Positions 1-11,983 of a DNA stretch of 64,000 nucleotides are shown here, in pieces. Made by a program: the position numbers and the translations under genes. The stretch covers positions 109,743,764-109,807,763 of the forward strand of contig OY821519.1 of the NCBI GenBank assembly GCA_963682025.1, written 5' to 3'. The notes beneath the pieces were generated by a model, which searched no databases, was not told the origin of the DNA, and saw nothing but the letters and a program-made list of their open reading frames with translations. Numbering within the stretch: the first letter of the stretch is position 1; each line of letters begins with the position of its first letter. This DNA comes from Cordilura impudica. Its lineage: Eukaryota; Arthropoda; Insecta; Diptera; Scathophagidae.

Positions 1-2142
1 ATATCAGCTCTCTGCTTTTCTAAGCATGATCTCATCTTTATGGTGTATGATTTTGAAATACAAATTCCAAACCAAACATTTACATTTCGTGATTTCAAGA
101 ATATTGAATATATAACTTTGCATGATGAATATAGGAAAATTGACTGGAATTGTATTTACTACATGGTATCGGTTGATGAACAATTGAATTTCCTGAAGCA
201 CCGTCTTAAAAATTTATTTAATCTAACTGTTCCTTTGAAAACGAAGATAATCAACGTTAGGCAAAAACCATGGTACACACCAGCAATTAGTCGTCTAATA
301 GAATAACGTGACTTTGCATATTCTCGATGGAAACGCTATAAAACTACAGAGTTACATGAAAATTATCGTTTAGCTAGGAGAATAGTAACCAAAAAAATAA
401 AAGATGCTAAATCTAACTATTACGTCGAAAAATTCAACAACATTATAGACACAAAAAAAAAATTGGAAATCAATACAAGAGATTGGAATTGGTAAAAACA
501 AAAATAGCAATAATATTATTAATGAAAGTCCGAACGATTTAAACAAGAAATTTACAATGTAAATATGCTGGAAGCGGATAATAAATTTTATGATGATTTC
601 CACGTGAATTCTCTCCCAACACGCCTTTTTTCTTTTAACTGTGTCACACGGAACGATGTATATAGAAGTTGCATATCCATAAAATACAATGCTACAGGCA
701 TTGATGGTATAAATCCAAAGTTTTTGAAGATGATACTTCCGTCACTTTTGCCTCAAATTACTTATATTTTTAATAACATTATTACTACCAGCACTTTTCC
801 TTCACGATGGAAAGAAGCTAAAATTTTGCCAATACCAAAATCACCCACTGAATATCGACCCATAGCAATCCTACCATTCCTCTCTAAGGCATTGGAGAAA
901 ATACTACATAATCAAATTACTTCATACGTTAATGATAATCGGCTACTTACTAACAGACAATCTGGTTTTCGGGCAGGGCATAGCTGCATCTCTGCTCTTA
1001 CTGATGTATCCGAAGATTTGAGAAAAGAAGTTGATGATGGTTTTTTTACCATGTTAGTATTGTTGGACCATTCCAAAGCATTTGACACTGTAGACCACAA
1101 CGTATTAATTCAGAAATTACAGAAAATGATGAATTTTTCTTCAACATCGGTCAGCTTAATGTCATCTTATCTTAAAAACAGAATGCAGTGTGTGGAAACC
1201 CAGTCTGGAATGTCAAATTTACTTTATGTAAAACGATGAGTTCCGCAAGGGTCAATTCTTGGAGCTCTTCTTTTTTCAATATACTCTAATGATCTTCCCA
1301 TCCAGTTGTTGCATAGTAAGATTCGCTTGTATGCTGACGATGCACAATTATATATAAGCAACAGAAATGAAGGTGTTGAGGACTGTATCAGAAAATTGAA
1401 TGAGGATCTTAACAGAGTTTTTCTTTGGGCCTCAGCAAATGGATTAAGTTTAAATCCACGAAAATCTAAATGTATTGTTATACGCAAAAGGACTAGCAAA
1501 ATTATACTTAAGCCAAACATACTAATAAATAATCAGCCGATTGAAATTGTTGAAAGCGCAAAGAATTTAGGAGTTATCTTCAATAATACGCTTACTTGGT
1601 CTGATCATGTAAATGCAGCATGTGGCAGAACTTATTCTATGCTTAGAACACTCTGGCCCACACAATGCTTTACACCTATAAAAATTAGAATTTTACTCGC
1701 GAAAACATATTTGTTACCGATTCTGATGTATGGATGTGAGGTTTTCTCTTGTTGCGACTCGGAAAGTAAACGAAGATTAAACGTTGTTTACAATAACATT
1801 ACTAGATATGTATTTGGACTGCGGAGATTTGACAGCATTTCATCGTATTCGAAGAAACTATATGGTGTTCAATTTGAGGACTTATTGAAAATACGTATTT
1901 TAATCTTTTTACATAAAATTATTATCGCTCGAGAGCCTGACTATCTATTTAATAGATTAAAATTCAGTAGATTTAATAGAACCAAAAATATAATTCAAAT
2001 CAGACATCATAGATTAGTATCAGAATGGCAATTTTATATTAATGCTATTCGTCTTTGGAACATGCTACCAGTAAACATTAAAGATATAAGCAACGCACGT
2101 TTTTTTAAGAAAAAATTATTTGAGCTATACTCGTATAAGTAA
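1..2142 (+). pseudogene. Endonuclease-tail/reverse transcriptase pseudogene of LINE-A
   Basis: This encodes the linker after the endonuclease and then the reverse transcriptase of a LINE. In order I see a KPWYTPAI-type segment (about 265-290), a basic linker ending near 490, RT motifs including NATGIDGINPKFLK (about 690-730) and LLDHSKAFDTVDHNVL (1060-1110), VPQGSILG just after 1239, the YADDAQLY active site (about 1330), and a thumb/C-terminal region to the stop near 2140. Two in-frame stops interrupt one reading frame: TAA at 304-306 and TGA at 1237-1239. The TGA sits where the family normally has glycine in RGVPQGS, so it looks like a GGA to TGA change. Between about 460 and 565 the sense frame shifts by one and back again. 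The protein cannot be made as a whole. Confidence 0.88.
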
Positions 2143-2197
2143 TATATGTATTGTTTTTCTTTTTTTTCTATTTTTTGTAATATTAAAATATTTATTA

Positions 2198-2649
2198 CTA
2201 GATGTAACCCGGTGTGCTTCGCTACACCCTCTCCCTCCCCCCCTTCCGAATCGTTATGAAAGGGATCACGCAAAGTCTCAAGGCTCTCACTAATACAGTA
2301 ATTCAAATATATCACATTTAATATTAAGTTTATGTGGGGGTACCACGCGCATTTGGGTAATCCCGCCCATTTTTTTGTCTGACTACTCACGTTAATAATA
2401 GATGACCTGAGACAAATTTGCAAAGCTTTCTCTATCATAGTGCTTAATATATATGCTATTAAAAATGCACTTTGTATGGGAGGTGCCACGCCCACTAAAA
2501 ATATTTAAAAAAATTAAAACCTGTAGCACTCCCATATCTTCAGCAAGACTATGTGAAAATTTCAGGAAGATCAGATGAGTAGTTACGGAGACTACCTCTT
2601 ACAAACAAACAAACAAACAAATATTACCTCTTTATTATGTTAGTATAGA
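2198..2649 (-). repeat. Distal Helitron unit inside copy A
   Basis: On the minus strand this 452-bp unit begins with TCTATACTAACATAATAAAG, has the TTTGTTTG run and a GGAGGTAATCTCCGTAACTA-like segment, one copy of the family's GGGAGGTGCCACGCCCAC block, a G-rich run, and the hairpin/CTAG terminus. It shares its 5' end with the longer proximal unit but alone carries the 3' terminator. Confidence 0.75.
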
Positions 2650-2859
2650 TTATTAGTATAGATTTTTTATTTCAATGCTTGCTGATGCTGATATACAATG
2701 TTTTTTGTTTTTTCATTCGGTACAACAATTATCAGATTTTTCGGCGTTCTTACCCTGGAGCAAGGTACATGTAGCTGCCCATGAGAAGAAGATGGATTAT
2801 CCATATTAGATCTGGCAACACTTAACTGTTGGCCTTGAACTTAGAATATCATTTGACAA

Positions 2860-2995
2860 TTTTTCTTTTTAGCGATTTTTGATTTTGCCCATTTTTGATT
2901 TTGAAGATTTTTGTTTTTGGGCGATATTTATTTTTCGCGATTTTTGGGTTTGGCGATTTTTGATTTTGGCGATATATTTTTCATGACAAATCACA
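2860..2995 (-). repeat. Short-period repeat (GCGATTTTTGATTTTG-like)
   Basis: A run of degenerate repeats of about 16 bp built on GCGATTTTTGATTTTG lies inside the proximal unit of Helitron A. It recurs at the equivalent place in copies B (about 7010-7130), C (about 34620-34735) and D (about 46820-46930), so it belongs to the element. Confidence 0.7.
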
Positions 2996-3049
2996 TTGAT
3001 AACTAATGAACTTGTCAAAAGACTGTCTCTTTCGTAGTGCTTCATATTT

Positions 3050-3900
3050 TTTACATAGGAGGTGCCATGCCCACTAATCCCATCCCGCCCAATTTTTATT
3101 GGACTACTCACATTAATATCTGATGGACTCATGTAAAATATCGAGTCTTTCCCTTATATAGTACACAAGTTATATTATATTAGATATCTACTTTGCATGG
3201 GCGGTGCTACACCCACTGCTTCGATCACGCCTATTTTTTGTTCGACTAATCATACAAAGCCACAAAGCTCTCTCTTTTACAGTACTCCATATAAATAACA
3301 TTAAAGAGTTACTTTGCATGGGGAGTGCCACGCCCATTGGTGTGAACCCGCCAATTTTTTGTCCGACTACACATACTAAGATCTGATGGTGTGTGCAAAG
3401 TGTCAAAGCTTCCCTTTTCTTGTACACCAGTTACATGATATCATATATTTACTTTGTACGGGCGGTGCCACGCCCACTGCTCCGATCACACCCATTTTTT
3501 TATCCAACTAATCGCATGCATAACTTATGGGCTCACACAAAGTCCCAAGACTCTCATTATAACAGTACTCCAGATATATGGCATTTTATATTTAATTTGG
3601 TCCGATACTGCCCATTTTTTGTTCGACTACTCACATTAATAATAGGTGACATCAGACAAATTTTAAAAGCTCTCTCTATCACAGTACTCGAGATATATAA
3701 TATTGAATTATTACTTGTATGGTAGCTACCACGCCCACTTATCCAATCCCGCCCATTTCCGGCGTAGCTACTAATATTAACAATAGGTGACCTCACACAA
3801 ATTTACAAAGCTCTCCCTATCATAGTACTCAATATATGTATATGATATTAAAAATTTACTTTGTTTGGGAGGTGCCACGCCCACTAAAAATATTTAAAAA
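3050..3900 (-). repeat. Internal tandem array of ~120-150-bp units in Helitron A
   Basis: Six or more diverged units follow one another. Each holds a GGGAGGTGCCACGCCCACT-like block, then CCCGCCCATTTTTTGTCCGA, a CTCACATTAATA segment, and TACTCGAGATATAT before the next CTTTGTATGGG. Block starts lie near 3060, 3199, 3320, 3459, 3722 and 3870 on the + strand. Translation of the units produces several spurious reading frames of 60-110 codons that look alike; I do not treat them as genes. Confidence 0.8.
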
Positions 3901-4084
3901 ATTATAGCCTATAGCACTTCCCATATCCGCAGTAAGACTCTGTGAAAATTTCAGGAAGATCAGATGAGTAGTTACGGAGATTACCCCCTACAAACAAACA
4001 AACACACATTACCTCTTTATAATATTAGTATAGATAATTATTTAAAATTTCAATACTGTTTTTGTTTATTTAACTAAACTTATT

Positions 4085-4330
4085 GATATAAATTTTAATT
4101 AATACATTTTATATTTTTATTTTTAATTCTAAATTATTAATCTTTGATTTCTAATTTTTATTTTTATTTTTAATTTTTAATCTTTAACTTTTGCTTTTTA
4201 ATTTTTGATTTTTAATTGTTTAATTTTTGATTTTTAGTTTTTAGTTTTTAATTCTTAATTTTTAAATTTTTAATTGTTATTTGGTATTTTTTTATTTTTT
4301 TATTTTTTTAATTATTATTATTTTAATGTA
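4085..4330 (+). repeat. T-rich low-complexity tract in LINE-A 3'UTR
   Basis: Degenerate TTTTTAATTTT/TTTGATTTTTAA repeats. This fits the 3'UTR of LINE-A after the Helitron and codes for nothing. Confidence 0.6.
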
Positions 4331-4484
4331 TTAATTTCTTCTGAGACTTTTATTACCAGTTTTGTTATTATTTTTATCAAAAGCAATGTCAAATTATCAC
4401 ATTTGCTCTTAATGTACCCCTGTGTTGTTTTAAGACTTCAGTCTTGTTACACAGGCTAACAAATAAATAAAATAAATAAAAATC

Positions 4485-4907
4485 AGACTATTGATAGGCT
4501 CACGAAAACATTCGTGCCGAAATCATCGCTATACCGCGCGAAATGCCCTAAAAAGTAATGTGAAATGCAGCAAAAATTTTACATTTTGCCGTGGCCAATA
4601 AGGGCCACCATCAATCGATGATATATTTAAAAAATAGTGACTTAAAAAGGACCAAGTTAACTAAAAATATCACACATATGGAAATTGTTTGCTTTTTTAG
4701 TTATCTAAGATTCAAACAGCGACTTACAAGACGACGCATCTTGTAAATATGGTTATGACTTCAGGAGACTGTGGTCTTAATTTTTATGTATTTAAAACTA
4801 TTTTTTTTTATTTAATTGAAATTAAATTAAGGCTTACAAAAAAAAAGAACCAGTGTTGCCATAATTTGAAATTTCAAAGATGCTAAATTGCAAAAAAAAA
4901 AAAAAAA
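4485..4907. other. Unassigned AT-rich spacer
   Basis: I see no gene or complete element between the LINE tail and the next DINE. It ends in a poly(A) run (about 4891-4909). A CCAGTGTTGCCA word at 4850 recurs inverted at 9668, but I could not support it as a terminus. Confidence 0.4.
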
Positions 4908-5702
4908 AACAAGTAAGAAAATTATAGTCGGTCTAGACCAACTATACGATACCCTATACCATGGTTTAGAGACCCTATCTCTTCCATCCAACTAATTCGA
5001 TATAGAAAATAAGCATAAACTAAATTTTAGTGGCATTTTTACTAATTTTTTTGGTTTCAGATATGAAAAAGTTCATATCGGATGTTTCATTTATATGGGG
5101 ACTAGGTCGAAAAATGGACCGATCCTGATCATATTTGGAAAGGTACTTATATTTTGAAGGAATATATACAAACCAAATTTGAGAAAAATCTGTGCAATAT
5201 TTTTGTTTTTTGGTAGATTTAGGTGAAGATCGGGAATCAGCTCTATTTGTGGCCTATGACTAAGACTAAGAGATTATTTTTCGAATACTGATTAATGGAT
5301 ATAATAAACACATACAAACCCAATTTGACTGAGATCTATATGATAATTTGGATCTTATGGCAATTTATGTCGATTTCATAGGGGTCATTTGTATGGGGAC
5401 TAGGTCTGAACATGTACCGAATTTCACCAATTTCAATAGCGTTCATCCTATGGCCGATATCAGCTTATATACCAAATTTCATCGAAATATATTCATGTTT
5501 GCGACCTGTAGTTTGATTACAAGGTTTGCATGGACACACAGACGGACGGACGGACGGACATCGTTAAATAGACCCAGAAAGTGATTCTGAGTTGATCGGT
5601 ATAATAAAAGATGGGTCTACGTCAAATATTTTTGGTAGTTATAAACAGCAGCACAATTATAGCAATTATACCCAAACCACATAGTGGTATAGGGTATAAA
5701 AA
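4908..5702 (-). mobile_element. DINE-like (Helitron-related) element, full length
   Basis: On the + strand it opens with ACAAGTAAGAAAATTATAG, then an almost perfect palindrome around GGTCTAGACC. It closes with CCACATAGTGGTATAGGGTA. Read on the minus strand this is a 5' TATACCC end, a (GTCC)n microsatellite (GGAC repeats at about 5542-5561) and a 3' hairpin followed by CTTACTTGT. That is the layout of Drosophila DINE-1/mini-me elements. Full-length copies here are about 780-800 bp. No protein is encoded; frames of 60-80 codons in this family are by-products of its conserved sequence. Confidence 0.82.
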
Positions 5703-5895
5703 ACATTTGAAAACTTTTATTTTTCAAATCTCATTACCTTTTTATTTAAATGGAAAAATTAATATAAAATATATGTTTGGATTAATATTTTTTAAATTTT
5801 AATTAAAAAGATTCATCTGTATTTTTTTTTAATTTCAAATTTTGTTTTTTAATTTTATATTAAATATTTTTAATTTTAGAGGGATTTTTTTTTAA

Positions 5896-7780
5896 TCTTA
5901 TACTAATATAATAAAGAGGTAATGTGTGTTTGTTTGTTTGTTTGTTTGTTTGTAGGAGGTAATCTCCGTAACTACCCATCTGATCTTCCTGAAATTTTCA
6001 TAGAGTCTTACCGCGGATATGGGAGGTGCTATAGGCTATAATTTTTTTAATATTTTTGGGGGGCGTGGCACCTCCCACACAAAGTAAATTTTTAATATCA
6101 TATACATATATTGAGTACTATGATAGGGAGAGCTTTGCAAATTTGTGTGAGGTCACCTATTGCTAATATTAGTAGCTACGCCGGAAATGGGCGGGATCGG
6201 ATAAGTGGGCGTGGTACCTCCCATACAAGTAATAGTTCAATATTATATATCTCGAGTAATGTGATAGGTAGAGCTTTTCAAATTTTTCTGATGTCATCTA
6301 TTATTAATGTGAGTAGTCGGATGCAAAATGGGCAGTATCGGACCAGTAGGCGTGGCACCTGTCATACAAAGTAAATATAAAATGCCATATATCTGGAGGA
6401 TTGTAAAAGTGAGAGTCTTGGGACTTTGTGTGAGCCCATAAGTTATTCATTTGATTAGTCAGACAAACAATGGGCGTGATCGGAGCAGTGGGCGTGCCAT
6501 CGCCCATACAAAGTAAATATATGATATCATATAACTGGTGTGCTAAAAAAGGAAGCTTTTACACTTTGCACGACACCATCAGATCTTGGTATGAGTAGTC
6601 GAACAAAAACTTGGCGGGTTCACACCAATGGGCGTTGCATTCCCCCTGCAAAGTAACTATTTAATGTCATATATCTGGAGTACTGTAAAAGAGAGAGCTT
6701 TGTGGCTTTGCGTGAGCCCATCGGTTCTTTGTGTGATTAGTCGAACAAAAAAGGGAGTGATCGGAGCAGTGGGCGTAGCACGGCCGATGCAAAGTATATA
6801 TCTAATATCATATAACTGGTGCACTATAAAAGGGAAAGACTCGACATTTTGCATGAATCCATCAGATATTAATGTGAGTAGTCCAATAAAAATTGGGCGG
6901 TGATGGGAATAGTGGGCGTGGCACCTCCTATGTAAAAAATATGAAGCACTACGAAAGCGACAGTCTTTTGACAAGTTCATTAGTTATCAATGTGATTTGT
7001 CGTGGAAAATATATCGGCCAAATCAAAAATCGCCAGACCCAAAAATCGTGAAAAATAAAAATCGCCCAAAAAACAAAAATCTTCAAAATCAAATATGGGC
7101 AAAATCAAAAATCGTTAAAAAGAGAAATTGCCAAATGATATTCTAAGTTCAAGGCCAATAGTTAAGTGTTGTCAGATCTAATATGGATAATCCATCTTCT
7201 TCTCATGGGCAGCTACATGTACCTTGCTCCAGGGTAGGAACGCCGAAAAATCTGATAATTGTTGTACCGAATGAAAAAACAAAAAACATTGTACATCACC
7301 AAGTATCGAAATAAAAAAATCTATATTAATAATCTATACTAACATTATATAGAGGTAATATTTGTTTGTTTATAGGAGGTAATCTCCGTAACTACTCACC
7401 TGATCTTCCTGAAATTTTCACATGGTCTTACTGCGGATATGAGACTGCTAAATGCTTGAATTTTTTAAAATATTTTTAGAGGGCGTGGCGCCTCCCATAC
7501 AAAGTAAATTTTTAATATCATATATATTAAATACTATGATATAGAAAGCTTTGCAAATTTGTCTCAGGTCATCTATTATTAACGTGAGTAGTCAGACAAA
7601 AAAATGGGCGGGATTAGACAAATGCGCGTGGTACCCCCACACAAACTTAATATTAAATGTGATATATATGAATTACTGTATTAGTGAGAGCCTTGGGACT
7701 TTGCGTGAGCCCTTTCATAACGATTCGGAAGGGTGGGGGGGGGGGGGAGGGTGTAGCGAAGCACACCGGGTTACATCTAG
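5896..7780 (+). mobile_element. Composite non-autonomous Helitron, copy B
   Basis: It starts with TCTTATACTAATATAATAAA after an A and ends with the hairpin, then GGGTTACATCTAG before a T. A second 5' end (TCTATACTAACATTATATAG) lies near 7331, splitting the element into a proximal unit with the tandem array and a distal ~450-bp unit with the terminator. Just before the hairpin is a run of 13 G (about 7735-7747). It has the same architecture as copy A but the opposite orientation, so A and B form a ~1.85-kb inverted pair with a ~1.86-kb spacer. Confidence 0.85.
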
Positions 7781-8337
7781 TTTCAAATATAACAGGATTT
7801 ATATTATCAAAAAATACGAGTATATTATAATAATTGGTGTATGGAATCTAATGTTTCTGTGACATCTTCATCTTCAAGTTCTTGGCTTTGATATTTTTCT
7901 GACGATCGACTCTTATCAACGACATCACTCGGTATATTTTAATGTCGTTTTCTTTTCTGGCAAAAATGTTACACGTTTTTCCCATTTCGCAGTTTTTCTC
8001 ATTTTGTGTTCTTTTCTAAAAAAAACTGTCAACCTTGCGAAATGGTAAACTAAACTAAACAAACGTTCAACCTCGAATTTTGAGAAATGCAAAAGACAAT
8101 ACAAATGTGGATAACTCTTTTGAATGGATTTTCGCGAATAGAATTTTTGAAATTAACTTCAATATAGAAGGAGGTTGTATTCAGTGTTGTCTCTATTACT
8201 GTTCTGTGATATAACTCCATCCGTTTTGAATTTTTTCTGTTTCGGAGGATTTAATTTAAACTCATCTAATATATAAGTTATCGGTTCTTTTACCCCGTTT
8301 AATGCGTTTTGTATTGAAACTTTTGACATTTTCTTAA
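7781..8337. other. Unassigned spacer
   Basis: No recognisable gene, RNA or repeat family. Reading frames here are short and show no motif I know. Confidence 0.4.
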
Positions 8338-8898
8338 TTGGGCAATTCCATAAAAATGTCAACTTTGATGAAAAAAAATTTTTTTTTTCATTTATTTGAA
8401 GTAAGTTTAAAAATATATTAAAATATGTTCCAATTTACATAATGTAATTTCTTACAAGTATTCTGCATTATAAGATAATTATAAAATTTATTTATTATTT
8501 ATTTATTCCGTCACGTTAAATGAAAATTAATAACTTCCACACTATCATAGCTAAGTTGCTCTGAATTATAAGTTTATATTGCTTATATATCACATGTAAA
8601 ATATGCATTAGTTTAAAAACTGATTAGCTTCTTAATTGACAAAAGTTCCTAGTTTTTAATACCAGGACAGAATCATGTTAGCAAAAATGTCATTCCGTCA
8701 CACAATAAGAAATTACTCAAAAATAAAAGAATAAAATGGTGAAAAAAATTGTTTCTGAGTTTTTTTTAAATCTCTTAATCATTAACAATCATTTTCAAAC
8801 TGAAGAATGAAATTTCAATTAAAAATAGCTTTGTGAAATAGCCTTAACTTCAATTTTACAACTCAAAATGAAATTCTGTCACATATGGAATTGCCCAA
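8338..8898. mobile_element. Candidate TIR element (MITE-like), ~560 bp
   Basis: It is bounded by perfect 15-bp inverted repeats: TTGGGCAATTCCATA at 8338-8352 and its reverse complement at 8884-8898. The inside is AT-rich with CCGTCAC words and no coding capacity. Length and termini fit a miniature inverted-repeat transposon. I could not fix a target duplication, so the superfamily is open and the exact ends may lie a few bases away. Confidence 0.5.
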
Positions 8899-9116
8899 AT
8901 ACAAGCTTAACAAGCTCCTTTAAAAAGGTGATGCATATTTTTGTTTTTAATTATTTATTATTTTATTTGCATATATACTTAGAAATACAAAAATATTGTT
9001 AAAAAAACAAAAAAACGAAAAAAAAAATTAAAAACTTACTTGTCAATCTCAAATATTATATATTTTTACCAAGTAATATAACTGTTGTTGCTGTATACAT
9101 TCTTCTCTTTCAAAAC

Positions 9117-9485
9117 AAATATATATATATTAGTACGTGAAGGTAAATTTTAGGTCCCTTTTTAAGCAATGTGCGGGCACGGAGGAGTGTGAAAATTGGC
9201 ATAGTTATAGTTCATAGGAGGAGAAGCTGAGAATGATAAAATTTATGTTTAATCTGTATTAAAAATATATTAAATTAAACAAAATATAATATTTACTCAT
9301 AAAATCGTTACACCCTGTTAATGAGAATGGTTTAAATTATATATGGCATGCCCTGTGTTGAATTGTGAATTGCTGAAATTGATTAGCATACCTTCAGGCT
9401 CATTTAAATATTCATAAATTTTTAAATTGAATGAAAATATATTTTTTAAATTTTCACTCGAATTTCGAGTGCTGGGCTATACTAG
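9117..9485 (+). mobile_element. Short Helitron (group 2), long-head variant
   Basis: The 5' part TATTAGTACGTGAAGG matches the copy at 42770 almost word for word. The 3' end has a stem CACTCGAA/TTCGAGTG, then CTGGGCTATACTAG and a T. Hairpin, ~10-nt gap and CTAG before T are Helitron 3' features. The first bases are replaced by a TA run, so the start is approximate. Confidence 0.7.
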
Positions 9486-11413
9486 TAACAATTGTTGCAA
9501 GAAAAAATCAGAGTTATAAACAGAATAGTACACATATGTCTCATATTAAAACATATCAATATAATTAAATTTAAAATTGTATATTAAAAAGAATTTAAAA
9601 AAAATAATCAAAAAAGAGATGCTAAAGCTAAATTTTTTCATAAATTTTGGATGCTAAACGAAAAATATGGCAACACTGGTATGACGTTATGGACCTTTTC
9701 CGTAAGCCATCTATTAGGGCAATCACTTTTCTCAAGAAACACTCCCTAATAAATAGTCCAAGCATTGAGCTAGTCGGGCCTCTTTTCTACTGGATATGTT
9801 GGATATGTTTTTAATATGCTTTAAATTTTCTTAGTTTTAAAATATCATGTGGACCTTTTTTCTTTCCGAACCATATTTCCTCTCTATACTCAAATTCACC
9901 TGAGTTTCTTTAAGCATAATGACTGAGATATTTTTCAAAGATAAATTGGTTAAAAAAAATGTTTGCGGAAAAAGCGTGCGTTAAAATTGTTTCGATCACA
10001 CATCTTCGGTATGGTCCTATCAGGCAATTCTTTTTTTGCATTGTATACGAGTACTTCATATATTTAGCTAAAATATGACATTTCTCAGGCCTTCATCATT
10101 TTGCCTTGAGAGACACATTATTTTATTAACGGCTGCTCCGAACGAATCAAGAATTATCCAAAATAAATAATCAAATTTCTTTTACTATTCTTTTACTATT
10201 TATTTCATATTTTTTCACTTTTTGGGTGGGGAAACATATCTTTTGTTTTTTTTTTTTTTTTTTTTGTAAAGAAAGCTAATGGCAATAAGATATAAAATTT
10301 AAAATAAAATAAATACTTTAAATCAACCTCGTTAAGTGTTGCCAACTTACCCGTATGCTAGTTGGCATGAAATCAAGCTTACTACCTTTCCAAACCGCTG
10401 CTTATCTTAATCCGAATTATATTTACTATGTATATACATAGATGTATATGAAACATATTAAATCAAAATACCCCTATAAAAAAAAACAATATAAGAGAAC
10501 ACCTGCTATTTACAAATTTATTGATAAATCTTGCACTATTATCATTAATCGGTTAAATGCAGCAAATTTGTCATAAATGTTGACAATTTAACTGTAATTC
10601 TCGTTTAGTAACGACCGGTAACCGTGTCATAAACATATCATGTCCATATATATTTATGTTTAAGGAATTTATCGTAATGTTTGACAGCTATGCAAAATAT
10701 GTGGAGTTATGGCAAAATAAACATACGTTAACTAAAATGTACAATAATGTGGCAAATAACTGCATTGTAAGCATTAACTGGAATCAAATGCAACTACTTT
10801 TTATTCAAGATTAAACAAAGTGCTACCACACCATCTATCGTCATCGCAGCAACATATTCAGTGCAATTCGATCATATTCGCATGTTTGAAAATTATTGTG
10901 TGGGCGCTTCTTATGCAGGAAATTCTTTAAAAAAAAAGGCCATTTGATCAGTTTCTTTGTGATTTTTTGTTTCTTTTTTCGAATGAAATTAAATCACCAT
11001 TTATATCAATCTTGTATTCATTTTATGTCAGTAGATGTTTAACAATTATTTTTAATTTATTTTTACTATGATTGATGTTTGAAAAACCCATATTCATCTT
11101 AGCATACGCCATTACACAGAATACATTCGAATATTGTGGCTTCCGTTTGCGTTTATCTTCTGTCTCTTAAATCCCAAATCAAATCATCCATATATAAATG
11201 AGTGAATATTTGTTCACATTAGCAGTACTATAATTATTTATGTTAATCTATGATTATTGATGAAACATCTAATGGAGTTGAGATGCCAACATGTTAGTAT
11301 TTCTACCTGCATGAGAGAAATACAAAAGATACTGTGTTTGCATGTAGCAATATATAAAGTAAAACTTGTTTTTATTTTATTTTTATAAGTTTTTGCTATA
11401 ATTTGCAGTCTTT

Positions 11414-11453
<40 letters not shown>

Positions 11454-11983
11454 TTAAAATATTCTTAATATCTTAAGTGCAAGTAGTCAAATGACAGTTG
11501 TGATAAAAAATATATCAATTAAGACATCATACTGTGTAACAGGTTTACATCACAGTTGATTGATTCTTATATGAAAGCTTATGAAATACGAAAGTATCGG
11601 TTAATAAGCTTTGTTGTAGGTATGGTGGAGCGAAGTTGCAATGTATTTTTTTTCCTTCAAATCCATCCTTTTCATGCATTACTTGCTGCGTTTTACATGT
11701 GTTAAGCAGGTCAAAGCTCATCTACGAAATAGAAGATAACTTTATAAAAATGAATTAGGAAATAAATTTATGGAAATTTCTAAGCATGTCTTCTCTATGT
11801 ATAAAACCGTTAGTGCATTTTTTTGAAACGTATGATCTTCTGGATTTTTTTCGAACATTTTGAACACGGTAAATGGCGTTGTGGTCAAGTAATTATATTA
11901 TATTTAGTGAGTTTTGAATTCAACACAAAATGTATAAACAATTGCTAGAACAAGTATGCGTACAATTTAAAATTAAAATTTTA
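9486..11983. other. Unassigned AT-rich region, 2.5 kb
   Basis: I see no gene or known repeat apart from a (TA)n tract (11423-11450). It may be one of the few stretches of single-copy host intergenic or intronic DNA in the window. Confidence 0.4.
11423..11450. repeat. (TA)n microsatellite
   Basis: Fourteen uninterrupted TA units. Confidence 0.9.

Larger units (their letters stand above)
2198..4034 (-). mobile_element. Composite non-autonomous Helitron, copy A
   Basis: Read on the minus strand, it starts with TCTATACTAATATTATAAAG at 4034 and ends with a short hairpin (stem GGTGT/ACACC), then GGGTTACATCTAG at 2198. It lies between an A and a T in LINE-A 3'UTR. A TC start, a 3' hairpin, a CTAG end and A/T insertion without target duplication are the Helitron hallmarks. 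No Rep/helicase is encoded, so it is non-autonomous. A second, internal copy of the 5' end lies at about 2649, so the last 452 bp are a complete short Helitron in themselves. All four copies in the window have this arrangement. Confidence 0.85.
1..4484 (+). mobile_element. Non-LTR retrotransposon LINE-A, 5' end outside window, split by a Helitron
   Basis: An APE-type LINE enters from the left edge. Its coding part runs to about 2142 and is followed by a T-rich 3'UTR. That UTR is interrupted by composite Helitron A (2198-4034), resumes at 4035, and ends at about 4484 with AATAAA-type A-rich tail repeats. I join the two sides because a typical LINE tail appears right after the Helitron and the coding part has no tail of its own before it. 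The same family recurs as a 5'-truncated minus-strand copy at 43400-44300: both encode a motif like AKNLGxIFNNTLTW. The element is dead because its frame is broken several times. No target duplication can be checked since the 5' end is off the window. Confidence 0.85.

Noticed and set aside
3188..3796. Cluster of overlapping 60-110-codon frames on both strands
   Set aside because: They are translations of the tandem modules of the composite Helitron; similar peptides recur in all four copies and on both strands, and none has a start context or domain.
4850..9679. CCAGTGTTGCCA at 4850 and its complement at 9668 as ends of one hAT-like element
   Set aside because: Similarity extends only some 15-20 bp, the interval contains unrelated complete elements, and no flanking duplication is visible.
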